Below are positions 45,070-57,122 of a stretch of DNA of 64,000 nucleotides, piece after piece; the first letter of the stretch is position 1, and the number at the start of each line of letters is the position of its first letter. A program made the position numbers and the translations under genes. The stretch spans positions 12,899,835 through 12,963,834 of the forward strand of contig NC_003076.8 of the NCBI RefSeq assembly GCF_000001735.4. The letters run 5' to 3'. The notes below the pieces were generated by a model. The model did no database searches. It was given only the letters and a program-made list of their open reading frames with translations, and had not been told where the DNA came from. The DNA is from Arabidopsis thaliana (Eukaryota; Streptophyta; Magnoliopsida; Brassicales; Brassicaceae).

Positions 45070-46185
45070 TGATATATCCCTATTTTTACTGATTTTATCT
45101 ATGTTTTATGTTATTTCTCGAATCTTTTTAGTGTCTTTTTAGGTATTCTATGCAATGATACAACAATGGAGATAAGGAGAAATTTTGGAGCACAAACTAA
45201 GGAAATGGAAGCTAAGGACGATTTTGGATTAAAAAATCAGAGAGAGTGTCGATCGACACCAGTTTTGGTCCATCAAAGTCCATGACGCTTTCAAGTTTAC
45301 AGAAAAGGAAATTTACCCCAGAAAACTTCCCTCTTTGCATTATTAGTCCCTCGACGTTTTATAGGGTCTTTATTTTATTTTTAGACCTAAGTTTCATATT
45401 ATCAAGCTTTTTGCAAAACCATGTTACTGAGAGACAGAAGCTATTCATCGAGCGTTTTTAGAGATTCATTCAGTTCTTAATACAGCGAAGAGATCCCTTC
45501 TTTCCCTTATCTTATTTGCTGTGTTTATGCTTTCTTATTCAATCATGTTGTTTGTTACAATCAATATGTCTGAGTAAACTGCTCGTTAGGAATAGGGTTT
45601 CTCATTAGGGATCCATATGGTTAGTAGTCGCCCCCTCTGCTAGGTTATCTCTAGAATTCTTCATCTTTATTATGTTTAATGCTAGATCTAGAGTAATTAA
45701 CTAGGTCTTGAATCCAGACAATAGATATGCCCACCATAGGTATCTGTAGTTGGATCTATTATTTGATGAGCTTGGTTTATAAGTATGTAGTAAGAATCGG
45801 TCTATCTACTTAGGTTAATAATCTCTTGGCTTCTCTGGTTATTCTTAGCTATAGAAATAGGGAATTTCGCGGAACACCACTGGTTATTCCATAATTAGAG
45901 TTTGAGTTTAAGAATGGTTTGATAACAACCTAGCTTTCATTAGATTTACTAACCAATAGTTTCCTGAGAATACCCTGTTCCTAGCCTTTTATTTAATCGT
46001 TTACACACAATCTATCTTCTATTTTCTTACTTTGTTCTCATTTTATTTCATTCATACCCTGCTAGCTTAATCTTGACATTGAACTCATTGTTTGAATAAA
46101 AGAATTTTGGGGAAATCGATCCTTAAATACTGCAATTGATCTCTTATTTGAGTGAGTAGTTCTTAGGGTAATTTGAACCGTATCA
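45070..46185 (+). repeat. A3 3' LTR
   Basis: 1116 bp, begins TGATATATCCC and ends GAACCGTATCA. It has one GTGTCGATCGACAC copy at about 45246-45259, where the 5' LTR has two variants, so the LTRs have diverged by a small indel there. Confidence 0.9.
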
Positions 46186-47570
46186 ATAGCATTAGCAGTA
46201 GTATAGTCCTTAAGATTTTGAACTGCTTTTCCTAGAAGTTGTTGAGGATGCTTCGGAGCAGAGGTCGATACGAACTGACTCTCCACATACTTGACTTTGG
46301 AATTCAGAGCTTCAAACTTGACATTTAGATCGTTGTAAGAACAATCTATCTTGTTGTTTAGTCCAGCTATCTTCTTGTCAAAAGTCATACCGCTGGTAGC
46401 TTGTCCTTGAATGATTTGTTGAATAAGTTGCTTAATTTCAGGATCATGTGGTGCTGGGGCTTGTTGTGGTTGTTGAGTGAACCCTGGTGGTGGATTCTGC
46501 TGTTGGTATCCCCCATTGAACTGTTGTTTTGGGACATAACCTTGGTTATACTGAACAAATGGCTTAGACTGATTCTGTTGTGGTGGATACACTTGATCTT
46601 GTAGTTGTTGTAACCCTTGTTGAACCCTCTTGGTTTTGAATATAGCAGAGCTCTTCAGTTTGATCATTTCCCCCTTCTTGCATTTGGAAGTGTTCTTCAT
46701 AAGTGATGTAGTATATCTGCTTCTACTGAGCCAGCAACAGCTTGTCTATATTTCATTCAGAGCCTTTATATCTTTGCTTTGTTTATCCTCACTGCCTCCA
46801 GTTCCTCTCACTGAGCGATCATAGTCTTCATTGTAGCACCCATCAGATTGTGCTAGATTTTTGACTAACTCCCATCCTTTTGCTACATCCTTGTTCAAGA
46901 AGTATCCATTTGAGGCAGTGTCGAGTAGCATTCTGATCTTTGGTAAAGCTCCTCTGTAGAGTGTTCTCAAAAATGAAGATTTCTTGAAACCGTGATGGGG
47001 GCACTGCGTGGTGTAGCTTTTAAACCTCTCCCAAGCTTCATAGAAAGTTTCATTATTTTCCTGTGTGAAGCCTGAGATCTCGTTCCTTAATTTAGCTGTG
47101 CGAGCATTAGAAAAGAACTTGGCAAGAAAAGCTTTCTTACAATCATCCCATGAGTTGATGGAGTCTGGGGACAGAGTCTTCTCCCAATGGTGTGCCTTGT
47201 CTCCCAAAGAGAAGGGAAATAGTCTGAGCTTAAACATATCTTTAGTGACACCATTGATCTTGGTAAGGCCACATAGCCTATCAAAGCTATCAAGATGGTC
47301 CAGGGGATTTTCCATGGGCAAACCATGAAATTTGTTTCCTTGAATCATGGAGATGAGACCACTCTTGATTTCAAAGTTGTTTTTCTGAACTGGTGGTGGC
47401 ACTATCCCTTGTCTTTGGTGATGATTTCTTGGAGCATCACCAGCACCAGTGTTTTTTGGTTGTTCAACATTAGGCGGGTCTTGAATATCAGCTGGTCTGT
47501 TCTGTTGATCCATAGCAGCTGGTCTTTTTCTAATCACATGCTGCCTTTGCTTTGCTTTCTTGTAACTCAC
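46186..47570 (-). pseudogene. A1 gag, main part
   Basis: Two frames: 47570-46746 ([53 protein letters not shown], which is the retrotrans_gag core) and 46700-46190 (Gln/Pro-rich, [18 protein letters not shown]). A frame change lies near 46700-46746. The natural start may be [11 protein letters not shown] near 47512 rather than the first methionine. The frame runs into A3 at 46185 and resumes at 35564. Encodes the particle-forming protein of the element. Confidence 0.85.
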
Positions 47571-47764
47571 GAGCTATTTTGTCAATTCTGTCTTTGAAGG
47601 TATTAGGTGTGCAGAACCTTTGGACCGAGTTTGCATGCACAAAGATTAGTACCTATACCACAAAAACAAGTAGACGAAAATATGAGGTAGTAACTTGATA
47701 AATGTAAAAGAACTTGATCTTAAGTTTTTGTGATATCTTGAATGTAACAATGCAACAATGAATT

Positions 47765-47777
47765 GGCAACGGCGCTA
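47765..47777 (-). promoter_or_regulatory. A1 primer-binding site
   Basis: Minus strand TAGCGCCGTTGCC, one base different from the A3 form (TGGCGCCGTTGCC). It lies 3 bases inside the 5' LTR end at 47781. Confidence 0.75.
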
Positions 47778-47780
47778 AAT

Positions 47781-48475
47781 TAATAAGTAGATTATTACGC
47801 CTACTTATGTACTGAAGTGAGGTTCAGTTGAATTCCCCTTAAACACTAACATGTCGATGCAGCTATAGGGGGTGTCAATCTACTCCACTGTTATTGCTAG
47901 CAATCAAGATGTATACAGAAGCAACTAAGTCAAGTCAGGTTATAGTGATGGTGGATTTCTAGTAACAATCCTAAATCAGGATTCAAACAACAAAAATCAG
48001 AACTTTAAGAACCCTACTCGATCATTGGATCGAGTAGAACCAACAAGTGACAAATTTAAGAACTAAAATGCAATCAACAGGTTGCACAGATAACAAGTGA
48101 ATAAAAGTGCAATAAGGGGGTGAATACAAATAAATCTAAGAAAAATAGAAATCCTAAGGATGGATTCATTGATAAGGGCAACTCTAGGGTTTATCAGGTG
48201 GCTAACAGGCGAAAGGCAGATACCCTAGACGATAGATTCAAAACAAGGTCAATCCACTCTCGTGACAGAGACCCTCATAACTCTACCACTTCCTAATCTC
48301 AACTCTCGTTGATGAAACATAGCAGAGCAGGCTTTAAGCAACAATCTGCCAAAATCAATAAGCAGTCTAAACATCCAATCTTTTAGGCTCGAATCTACAA
48401 ATCTCTGGGATTCGTAGATCAGACATCCATTTGAACGTCTTTTGGACGCTGGATACCTATGGTTGAATTTCCACA
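47781..48475 (-). repeat. A1 5' LTR, truncated
   Basis: Closely matches the 3' LTR from 25338 to about 26036. The inner edge reads TAATAAGTAG (versus TGATAAGTAG), so the terminal CA is mutated. Homology stops at about 48475, where the antisense ORF of a Tat element begins. Confidence 0.85.
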
Positions 48476-50209
48476 TCAACAAGCGTTTCTCGAGACCCTT
48501 CGAGGTAGACAGCTCCATCTTCAACCTGTCGATCTCCACTTGAAATTGTAGCTTGGTTAAAATCATTCCACCATTAAAAAAAAAAAAACAACAGAAGTAT
48601 ACCTGGAACGAAGCCTCACGCTCCTTACCTGACTTCCCAGTCGCCTTCAGTTCCTGGATGAGGGTCTTCCCTTCTTCGAGCTCACTCGCCGGAGAAACCT
48701 TGCTAAGACGTTGCTCGTAAAAAGCAACCAGCTTGTTCGTTGCAACAATCGCCTGTTGAAAACGAAACGGATATTATAACTAGCACAAAAAGTGGAATTG
48801 GCAAGAAACGGTAATCGATTGTTACATGGGCCTCCTTCACCATCATATCAGCATAGGCCGCCTTTGCCATGTTCTTCACACTAGGGACCTGGTAGTTCAG
48901 CCCTTTGATATGGCAGAGCAGATTCGCCAGCCCAGCTTCATCCTCAATGATCGGATGAACACGATCATGAGTGTCAGACCAGTGGAAAGGTTCGCTGCCC
49001 GCGGACCCTCCACCCGAGTTGGAAGTCGGCCTCACCTCTTGAGAGCGAGTCAGGACTTGAGAAGCAGATCTACCCCCACCTCTTGATCCTCGACCTCCGC
49101 CTTGGGATTGTCCCGAGGATCACCTGTGCACAGACACAGAAACTTCCGGGCTAGAAGCCATGAGTTCCACCCTCGCTTCTCCTGGAGGAGCGACCTCCTA
49201 GTCAATTATGACCAGGTCAGCCGCAGGGCGCACCTCCAGCAAGATTCGAGCTCTCTTTGGAGAGGACGGTGCATCATCAGCTATGGCAACCTCAGATGGT
49301 CCAGAGACCTGAGCGACCCTTTGATTACCATCTGCCCGCCCTCTGTTTCCAAGAGAATGACTTCCTTGGTTTTTACTACAATCAACCAAGAGGGAACGAC
49401 GTTATTAACAGTACAAGCGCTTCAAAAACTAGCAATCTATGCTTACTAGACAGGGAAATTAAGGCAGCGGATCTCCATCTGACCCAGGTTAGTGGACCAA
49501 GTCCTTATCATCCTCGTCTGGTCGAAGTCACCAACAGAGTGATGGTCCACCAAAAAGAAGAAGTACTTGGCTCGCCAATTCAAATCCCGACAGACCTTCA
49601 GGCCACCTAAGATTAGAGATCCGGGATGAGCGCTGATATAGTAGGTTCCAAGGTCACTCCGAGCGTTGGTTTTTCATCTGACAATATTGCAGCAATTCGT
49701 GACAACCAAACTCTCTGTTCATTTCCCCAGGTCGGGTGAACAACGCTAATACGTGGCGTACAAAATTTGAGCACATCCGAGGAAAAGCGAGTCCGAGGCA
49801 GTAAAACATCTCGAGGATACACGCTGGAATCAGAAAGAATAACCTATATTTCTCAAAGAAGTTGGCATAGGCGCAACACCATCCCTTTGAGACATTCTCA
49901 AGTGAGAGCGGCGACCTTGGGAGGATCATATTTACCTATGTCGGACTTGGCATCTCCTCCGCAGGTGGATTAGGGTATTAGGCGTCATCGGTGAGCTTCC
50001 CTTCTTCTTCTTAGGAGCGCTCTTCTTCTTAGGTCGATTGGCCTTAGACGATGGCCTCCGGATTTGGCCCGCTCCGCCTAGGGTTCCAACATCGTCTAGT
50101 TCCAGTCGTGAAAATGCCGCCTACTTCGATTCTAATGAGCTTTCATTATCACCGTAGCTGTGGTTGCTCTTGTTCTGGGAATCTTCGAGTTCACTCATCT
50201 CTTGATTTC
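48476..50209 (-). pseudogene. Tat antisense ORF, degraded copy
   Basis: Start near 50209 (MSELEDSQNKSNHSYGDNES), a Lys-rich stretch, then YFFFLVDHHSVGDFDQTRM near 49540, SNSGGGSAGSEPFHWSDTHD near 49020, and QVEIDRLKMELSTSKGLEKR at the cut end. Many stops separate the pieces. Matches the ORF at 40733-42104 with introns at comparable places (for example about 48757-48825). Confidence 0.7.
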
Positions 50210-50708
50210 GAATAAGAAAAACGATGGAGGTGAAAAAAGGAATAGAAAAGCAGATCGAAGAGAGAAACAGGAGAGAAACGTGAAGGAGATGGCGGAAGAA
50301 AGATAAAAATTCCTATCTCTAAAACCAAAAATTAAACGCAGTAAATAATGGGGAAGAGAGAAGTTACCTTGGGAGTTGTGTGAGTTGATGTGAAACTAAG
50401 TTGAGACGTGGGAAGTTATTTAAAGAGCCATCATCACCACGATTTTTGAAATTGTAGAGATCTCTTTCCCGTGCCGAATCTGAGCCGTTAGATGAGGTGC
50501 AATGAAAGGACGTGTCATCTCGATCGTCCATGTCAGCAGCGATCCACCTTGCGTATCTACTCGATATCTTTTGGTTTAGGAAATCTGAATCTTAACCGTT
50601 TTATTGAGCTTTTCCTCAAACCCGACTAATCTTATGGTGTTTATCACCTTATCAACATTATCTCCTCTCAATGAGTTCACCTACTCACTCAATGGGCTGG
50701 GGGGCAAA

Positions 50709-51226
50709 TGTTGGAGCTGGATTTCCCTCCAAGGATCCACCTGCAAAAATACTAGGCTAGCCCACAAGCCCAGCAAGACCTTCAAGTAGAGAACCTGCAC
50801 AACTCCAGAGCCTATGTACGAATTAAGTATTTGGGCCTTATGAGCTCGATCATCTGACGAAGAGAGATATGCGGATAACAGCTTTGGAACTGACAAAGAG
50901 ATATTCGCAGAGCAGCCCTGATATCTCGGAGCTAATCTTCCGAATATCCAGGAGAATCCCCGCGGATCTCGGATGGAGCTGCCCACGTTCGCAAGTCGAT
51001 ATAAGGAAGCAAGGACGACTTGGAAAGGACACATTCATTCAGCTAGATATTCACATTTTATTACTGGACACTTGTAGTCTCATTCTACATTATAAAAGCT
51101 CTACTATTATCAATACAAAAGTCCACTCATTCTTAGCAATATAAATCTCAAAGTTCTTCTGAAGATCTAGCCCTCCTTTCTCATAAACTTCGTAACTAAT
51201 CTCTTGTGTGGATTTCAGAACCCACA
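50709..51226 (+). repeat. Tat 3' LTR
   Basis: 518 bp, begins TGTTGGAGCTGG and ends GAACCCACA. Preceded by the polypurine tract GGGCTGGGGGGCAAA. The flanking bases GCAAA and GTACT do not match, as expected when the 5' half is lost. Confidence 0.85.
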
Positions 51227-52558
51227 GTACTTAAGCTTCACAATCGACGACCGCGACTATGTCATGACAATCAAGACGCTGGAAAACATGTTTGGGCTTC
51301 CCAGTGACACGGGAACAAAACCGAGGTTCGTACGAGATGAATTCAAAGCTTTGTGGAACACGATCGGAGACACCACCAACTTCAACTATGCTAGGTCCAA
51401 GAGCAAATCCATCTACAATCCCGCCATTCGCTACTTCCAGAGAGCCTAAGCCAATGTCCCTTACGCTAGGGAGATATCCGCCAGTGTGACGAACCAAGAC
51501 ATTGGAGACGTTGGACCTGGCACTGATGAGTTTCCTCCGCTACACCAAGGACGAGAAAACAATGAAAGGAGATGTCAATGACACACCCCCGTCAATGTAT
51601 CTCCTTAATCACCTATGCAGCTACAGAGGGTGGGCGCATGCCAATGACAAGAAGAGAGCAAAAGGAGCCCTTTGCATTGGAGGAGTGGTTACACCAATCT
51701 TCATATCGTGTGAAGTCCGCATACGATCACGCCTAACTGAACCAAGATGGATGCATATCGCCCATCTAAAGCTTACCCATGTGATTGAGCATTAAGTCTA
51801 TGACGAGAGATACGCCTTCAAGTACGATCACCCGTCAACGGAGAAGCGACTATTCTTCTCCCCTTCAGTGAAATGACAACCATCACGGTGAGAGGCAACA
51901 TCGACTTCTCGCCACAACAAGAAATCCTCCATGCTATGATTGGAGGATCTTCATCTCAACACGTTGAAGAAGTAAAAGGTCAGACTGACAATGAGGAGAT
52001 CAACTGGGAAAACAATAACATTAGCCGGTTCCACTTCGAAGAATACAAGCCCCCTTCACGAGAAAGCTAGAGTCTCGCTGAAACACACTGGAAGCTAAGT
52101 CTAGTCCAAAGGTGGTGCAAGTTTCAAGATAAGGTCATCCATGGGTGTTTCAAAGCCATTGAGAACATGTAGAAGGCACTCAGCTGCACAACATCCACTA
52201 GTGTAATCACTAGAGACAATCTGCGAGAAGACCTGCCATCCATGCGTCATGACACTGCCCCGCCAAGGCAATCTGCTTATCAACAGAGAGAACGAGTTGC
52301 CACGCAAGAAACCGCATGACACTCGTCTCAAGACGTAAGGGAGAAGAAAAGAAGGAACAACGCTCGGATGGTCCGCTCATCAAGCAAAGACCAGATAATG
52401 TCGGGCCGGAGAACACACGAACGTCGTGCTCCACAACCTGCTGGGATTGCGATCGAGCACAATGACGAGGAGATGGTGGAGCCGCATCAAGAATCGGTCA
52501 TGCATGCGGAGTACACTCAAGCAGATATGGATGACTACATCTCGAGGACATTCTACTG
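51227..52558 (+). pseudogene. Athila ORF of family A2 (ATHILA, PF03078-like)
   Basis: [20 protein letters not shown] and [20 protein letters not shown] open the remaining part. Then come [20 protein letters not shown] and [17 protein letters not shown], and a C-terminal stretch ending [17 protein letters not shown] with TGA at 52557-52559. Stops at 51447-51449 and 51793-51795 and several frame changes mark it as inactive. The ending resembles that of the A1 ORF (MDDFVSVYF). Confidence 0.75.
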
Positions 52559-54608
52559 AGGTAACACACGAAAACCCTTTGTAAATACCGCTTTTGTTTT
52601 TGTTTTTGTGTTTATTTTCAATTCTTTCACAAATTTTGATTACACAAGGGACTGTGTAATTTAAGTTTGGGGGAGGGTTCAAGACCTATTTGACTTATTT
52701 TTTTTGTGAATATCATTTGAGTCTGCATATCATCTAAGTCATAGAAAAAAAATTAAAATTTTTCTGAAAATGAATTCTACAAAAAGAGAGTGATCATACA
52801 GTTGCATTACATTTAGGATCGAGTCTAGAGTGTTCCATATAGGATTGTTGCATATGCATAGGGGATAATAAGGAGATAATCATGTAAGCATGATGATTCA
52901 CTAAATGAGTTATTAGTTGTTTGATGCATTTGATAGACTTTGAAGTAAAACCGAACCATGTTCTATAGAAACCACTTGATGCATGTCATGACACCTTTTC
53001 CTGTCAATTTGAACTTGAATCTGACCTGTAATTATCATGTTTGCATCGTTTTTTAACTCATGGATAGAATACATACTTGGATTTTCTTTCACTTATTCAC
53101 CACTCTTGTTAATCCAAGTGTAGCTGCTTTTGTTATTGGAGTAGTTCCCCCACCCTTAAACAACCCTTCTTTCAAGCCATGTTATTTTGTGAGAGCATTT
53201 GAGGCCTATTTTCAAGATTGATCTTGGTAGAACGTGTTAGGTTTGAGCCGACAAGAGTAATATCTCATGTTGTTCCTATCCGCGTTTTCGGACTTGGTAG
53301 GACTAGGTGGGAACTTATTCAGGGAAAGAGATTGAGTGTGAAAAGCAAAATAAAAAATATGGGTTAGAGTCTATAGGAGAAGGAAGTTGAAAATCATATC
53401 GAAGTCTAATGAATGTTTGGAAAGCATATAATCGATAAGATATGCTCTAAAAAAAAGAAGATGACAATAAAAACAAAAAAGAAAAAAAATTATAAGAGCC
53501 ATAAGAGTTTAAGAAAAACCCAATTCACTAGACGAGACTCATAGAATATAAGAAAAGCTTCTCCTTAAGAACAAGAGCCAAAGAAAAGAAAGGATACATT
53601 GATCAAAGGAAAAAAATCGAAATATGCCTTTAGTGCAAAAGGGTAGACTTAGGATCATCATTGAGTTTAGAGATAGGACCATCTACTTGTTATTCACGGT
53701 TTATGTCATTGGGTAGATGGGGTGCTGATCTTGAATGCATAGGTTGGCACTTACCTTTAGCATTCTTCTAAAGCTCAATCCTTTTTCATTGAGAGTCACT
53801 TGGTATTAAAAATCTGAAACACCTTAAAAGGACCATCTTATCTAATTACCTGTCCTTAGCCAAATGAGTTCACTAGCGATGCATATCTTGATTCATGTTT
53901 TTGAATATAATGAATTGACTATTGTGATCTCTTTAGCTTGAAATAGGCGCTGGAGTCTGTCTGAGTATGTAAAAGATGTGGTGGATAGGATAAGAAAGAA
54001 ACCTTCTACATCAGCTAATTCTTCTTCCACGAGGGACTCAAATAAAGGAGGAAGCAACCACTGGTACCATTTTCACACAACGGAGCCGACTTACTTAAGT
54101 TACTTCGTCACTTTAACGTACTTTTTTTCTTACTCTATCATAGGCCTTCGTCGGGCTGGCTTTCATGCTTTGCCCTAGCCACCGCTATCCTTGGGAAACC
54201 AAAAGATTGCAGAATGGAGGAAACTATTGCGAATGAGCTAAAGAAGAAGATATGGAAAGACTGACCGCAATTGAAGAAATGACCTTAAATCTTTGTGTAC
54301 TGACTCCGAATCGAATTTCGCGGATAACCCCAATTTTGGTTTAATAGTACATCCTAATAGGGGACAAATGTTAAAGGAATTGGTTGATCTTGACGCTTTG
54401 TGCAATTGAGTGTAGGTTTGGATCATAACAGGGCAGGACTAAATTTTATAAGTAGAAGTCGACCTCGCATCTTATAACTATTAGCTTGTATATTGATCTT
54501 AATTGCCATATCTCATGCTTTGGTGCTGAGTCCCCAATTTCAAACCTCTCTTTCCGCTTATGTCTTCTTGTTTGCTTGAGGGCAAGCAAAGACTAAGTTT
54601 GGGGGATT
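52559..54608. other. A2 3' untranslated region with polypurine tract
   Basis: Non-coding. Shares phrases with the A1 3' region (GTGTAATTTAAGTTTGGGGG near 52650, GAGCCGACAAGAGTAAT near 53246, GCTTGAGGGCAAGCAAAGAC near 54574), so the families share a common 3' layout. Open frames at 53978 and 54238 show no family resemblance. Confidence 0.7.
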
Positions 54609-56161
54609 TGATATGTCTATAATATGTATGACTTAGGCATTCATTCTTCACCACTTTGTCATTGTTTCATCCACATTTCATCTCATTAGTAGTCGTTTTA
54701 GCGTGTTTTGCATATTTAGGACGGTTTTGTATTAGGATTGCATGTGCATTGTAGGTTTGGTTGTTTTCATGTACTTTGGATGCTTTTGGAGTTTAAACAT
54801 AGGAGAAACAGAACCAAAAGTCAGAATGGTCAATGACGCCTTCAACCAAAGTACTCGATCGCAACCTTAGAGCCCTGCTAGGGCAAATCACTTAATCGCA
54901 ACCCCGGAGAAGGCAACGGCTCAGTTTTACTAAGCCGGAGGAATCACCCATCCTATACCACTCGATCACCACTCGACCACCATGAATACTGAAAAAATCA
55001 CTCGATCACCACCTCATGACATCCACTCGATCGCACCAATCGATCACATGGTCGCTGGACAACTCCATCTCGTCTTCACTAAAACCACTCGATCGCAAGG
55101 CAGAGTCTCTGAAGCCCAGTTTGATCAATGACATACCAGGAAGGCCCATTTCAGCCCATCAGATGCTAACGACATACTCGATCGCATGGTCCCCACGTGA
55201 AGATTTGTTATCTATCTAGTTTCCTTAATTGTTACAGGTTTTTGCTTATATAAACAGCCTCTAAGGGTTTTTCCTAGGGCATCCATTATATATCAATTTC
55301 GTAATTCTCGTAGCCATAGTGTTTTTCATGTGTCTTTGTATTCACTTTCAAGTATTTAATATTTCAGTTTTCGTTTCATCCTTTATCATTTCTGTTATCA
55401 TGTTTTCAATCACTGCTTTGCTATTGTCTTTGATTATGTATGAGTAGTGAACTGTATTTCTAAGGATTGGATAGAGTAGTTGTGGTTTTCTTGGTCGCTT
55501 TGAGGGTTGAGTTTAGAATATTAGAGTCCCTTCTGGATTAGTTGTATTTACTGCTTATAACCTTTCTGATCAACTAGAATCCGATCCTAGACGTTCCAAC
55601 GCTCACAAGGCGTTTAATGGAACGTTGGATCTACTAATTCCAGTGATAATCGTCTATATCCCAAGGGATTGGCCGTTTAGAGCAGTTATTGGCTTTAACA
55701 GTCGATTCTTATTGCCTGCTTAGTTAGAGATCGCTAATTGGAATTAGGTCTGTGTCTAGCTCTACATGAGGATTTCTATCACGAGAGTGAATTAATCTGT
55801 TGTTGAACCTGTTGTCTAGCGATAGCTTCTGTGAAGTTTTGTCAACCGCCTGAATAAGTTAAGGACACCACGCTATTCGATTACCCCATCCTTAGGAATC
55901 GTTTATCCATTTGATTGCCTATTATCTTATTTGCTTTGCTATTCATTTGCATGTCATTGCAATTTCATATTTTAGTTTCATTTCATTTCTGTTATTAGAC
56001 TTTAGGACTGTTACAAACAACCAAATCTCTGCTTGGCTTAACTTAGTACATTCAAATCATATCTCATATGTTTGCATAACACCGGATTAGATTAACAACC
56101 TAAAATACTACAACGTCATGATTAGTGTTTTAGAAGTTAATTGACTAAAATCTTCTTATCA
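54609..56161 (+). repeat. A2 3' LTR
   Basis: 1553 bp, begins TGATATGTCTATAATATG and ends TCTTCTTATCA. Related to the solo LTR at 30982-32598. ACTCGATC/ATCGAGT-type motifs cluster at 54850-55190. Confidence 0.85.
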
Positions 56162-57055
56162 CCTTTCCTCTTCCCGAAGCCCTAATTCGTTATCTTGAGG
56201 CCCTCGGAATCGCCCTACCTTAGTTAACCCCCAACCTTCTCAGAACCATTCTGGGAATAATAACCGTCGCGGCGCAGGAAGGATACATCATTGGGGTTCC
56301 CGAATTAAATGAGTTCCTCAGTGTAAGAAGTTCGTCGAAGAAGACGGGCTACTTCTCGGCGTACCCAAACGCCAACAAGAATCTCATTTCGCACCTCCCC
56401 AACAAAGATGAGAACTGGCATCAAAGTTCTTGATTAAGAAAACGCTTGCTTCGATCGGAAACCTTTCCGAATTGCTCTCATCAAAGTGGTCATCTAAGCC
56501 TAGTAGATATTAGTGCATATATGTTTCGTTTTTAGCTAACCACTTTTTTGTACTAACTCCAGATGTTATTTCATTTCGCAACTCCTCCGGCTTAAACTTT
56601 CCCGACCGAAGAATTTGTTGAATTCTTCAAGATAGTAATCGAAAGGGAGACCCTCTGGAACTCCTTCACCCTTGATCGATTCATCGAAGCCAATCACAAG
56701 CTTATGATGAGTCCCCCCGAACAATTCCATCATCTCCACCCTGCCTCCCTCAACCATAGGCATGTCAGCCCGGGCCATTATCGCCAAGCGTAGGATCCTG
56801 TCCAAGCCAATGGTTGAGGCATGTGAAGAAAATAAAGAGTTTCTTGCAAATGCTGTTGACAAGAAAGACTACAGCCAGACCCTTTTAGTCGACGATGGCA
56901 GCACTGAGGGTGCCAAATCCGGAGACGCTTACAAGCCGATGCCCCGTCGTGAGCACCATGGAGGCCACTCTCCACAAAGACACTGGTCACCTCGGCGTGA
57001 CTCTCGTCGATCCTCTTCTCGAAGTGGACAGAGCAATGAAATGCTTGAGTAACTC
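56162..57055 (+). pseudogene. Tat antisense ORF fragment (Transposase_28, PF04195-like)
   Basis: EALIRYLEALGIALP, a TAG, then LTPNLLRTILGIITVAAQEG and FLSVRSSSKKTGYFSAYPN fit the N-terminal domain of the plant gypsy-type transposon protein. FPTEEFVEFFKIVIERETLW and LDRFIEANHKLM follow near 56600. Several stops and a gap. It directly abuts the A2 LTR end at 56161, so the A2 element inserted into or next to a Tat copy whose other half is not seen. Confidence 0.65.
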
Positions 57056-57122
57056 TTCCAGAAGAAATGGGGCAGATCATCCCGAGGTAAATGACTCTAC
57101 GCCCCCTTTTACCATTCTATTA

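Larger units (their letters stand above)
35565..46185 (+). mobile_element. Athila-like element family A3, complete with both LTRs, pol-less
   Basis: LTRs at 35565-36733 and 45070-46185, a PBS, gag, protease and a polypurine tract, flanked by the perfect 5-bp duplication ATAGC (35560-35564 and 46186-46190). LTRs are by eye about 88-90 percent alike, so the insertion is old. No RT or integrase of its own is visible; the only pol sequence inside belongs to a Tat fragment on the other strand (about 40733-44750). A solo Tat LTR splits its protease. It is inserted in the gag of the minus-strand A1 element. Confidence 0.9.
25338..48475 (-). mobile_element. Athila-like element, family A1 (minus strand), heavily nested
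   Basis: Reading on the minus strand: truncated 5' LTR (48475-47781), PBS (47777-47765), gag (from 47570, continuing across the A3 insertion to about 35377), protease (35376-34786), linker ORF (34725-34267), Athila ORF (33589 to 28616, disrupted), 3' UTR, polypurine tract and full 3' LTR (26959-25338). Reverse transcriptase, RNase H and integrase are missing between 34266 and 33590. It hosts the A3 element (35565-46185), a solo A2 LTR and a local duplication. Gag continues cleanly across the A3 insertion, which proves the nesting. Confidence 0.8.
48476..51226 (+). mobile_element. Tat-type element, 3' part (plus strand)
   Basis: Antisense ORF on the minus strand (about 50209-48476), non-coding sequence, a polypurine tract at about 50693-50708 and a full LTR (50709-51226). 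The 5' half, with gag and pol, is missing. The left junction cuts the A1 5' LTR. The right junction enters the A2 Athila ORF at 51227. Confidence 0.8.
51227..56161 (+). mobile_element. Athila-like element family A2, 3' part (plus strand)
   Basis: Athila ORF (to 52558), long non-coding 3' region, polypurine tract AAGTTTGGGGGATT ending at 54608, and a full 3' LTR. gag and pol are missing. The Tat LTR abuts its ORF at 51226/51227. Confidence 0.85.
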
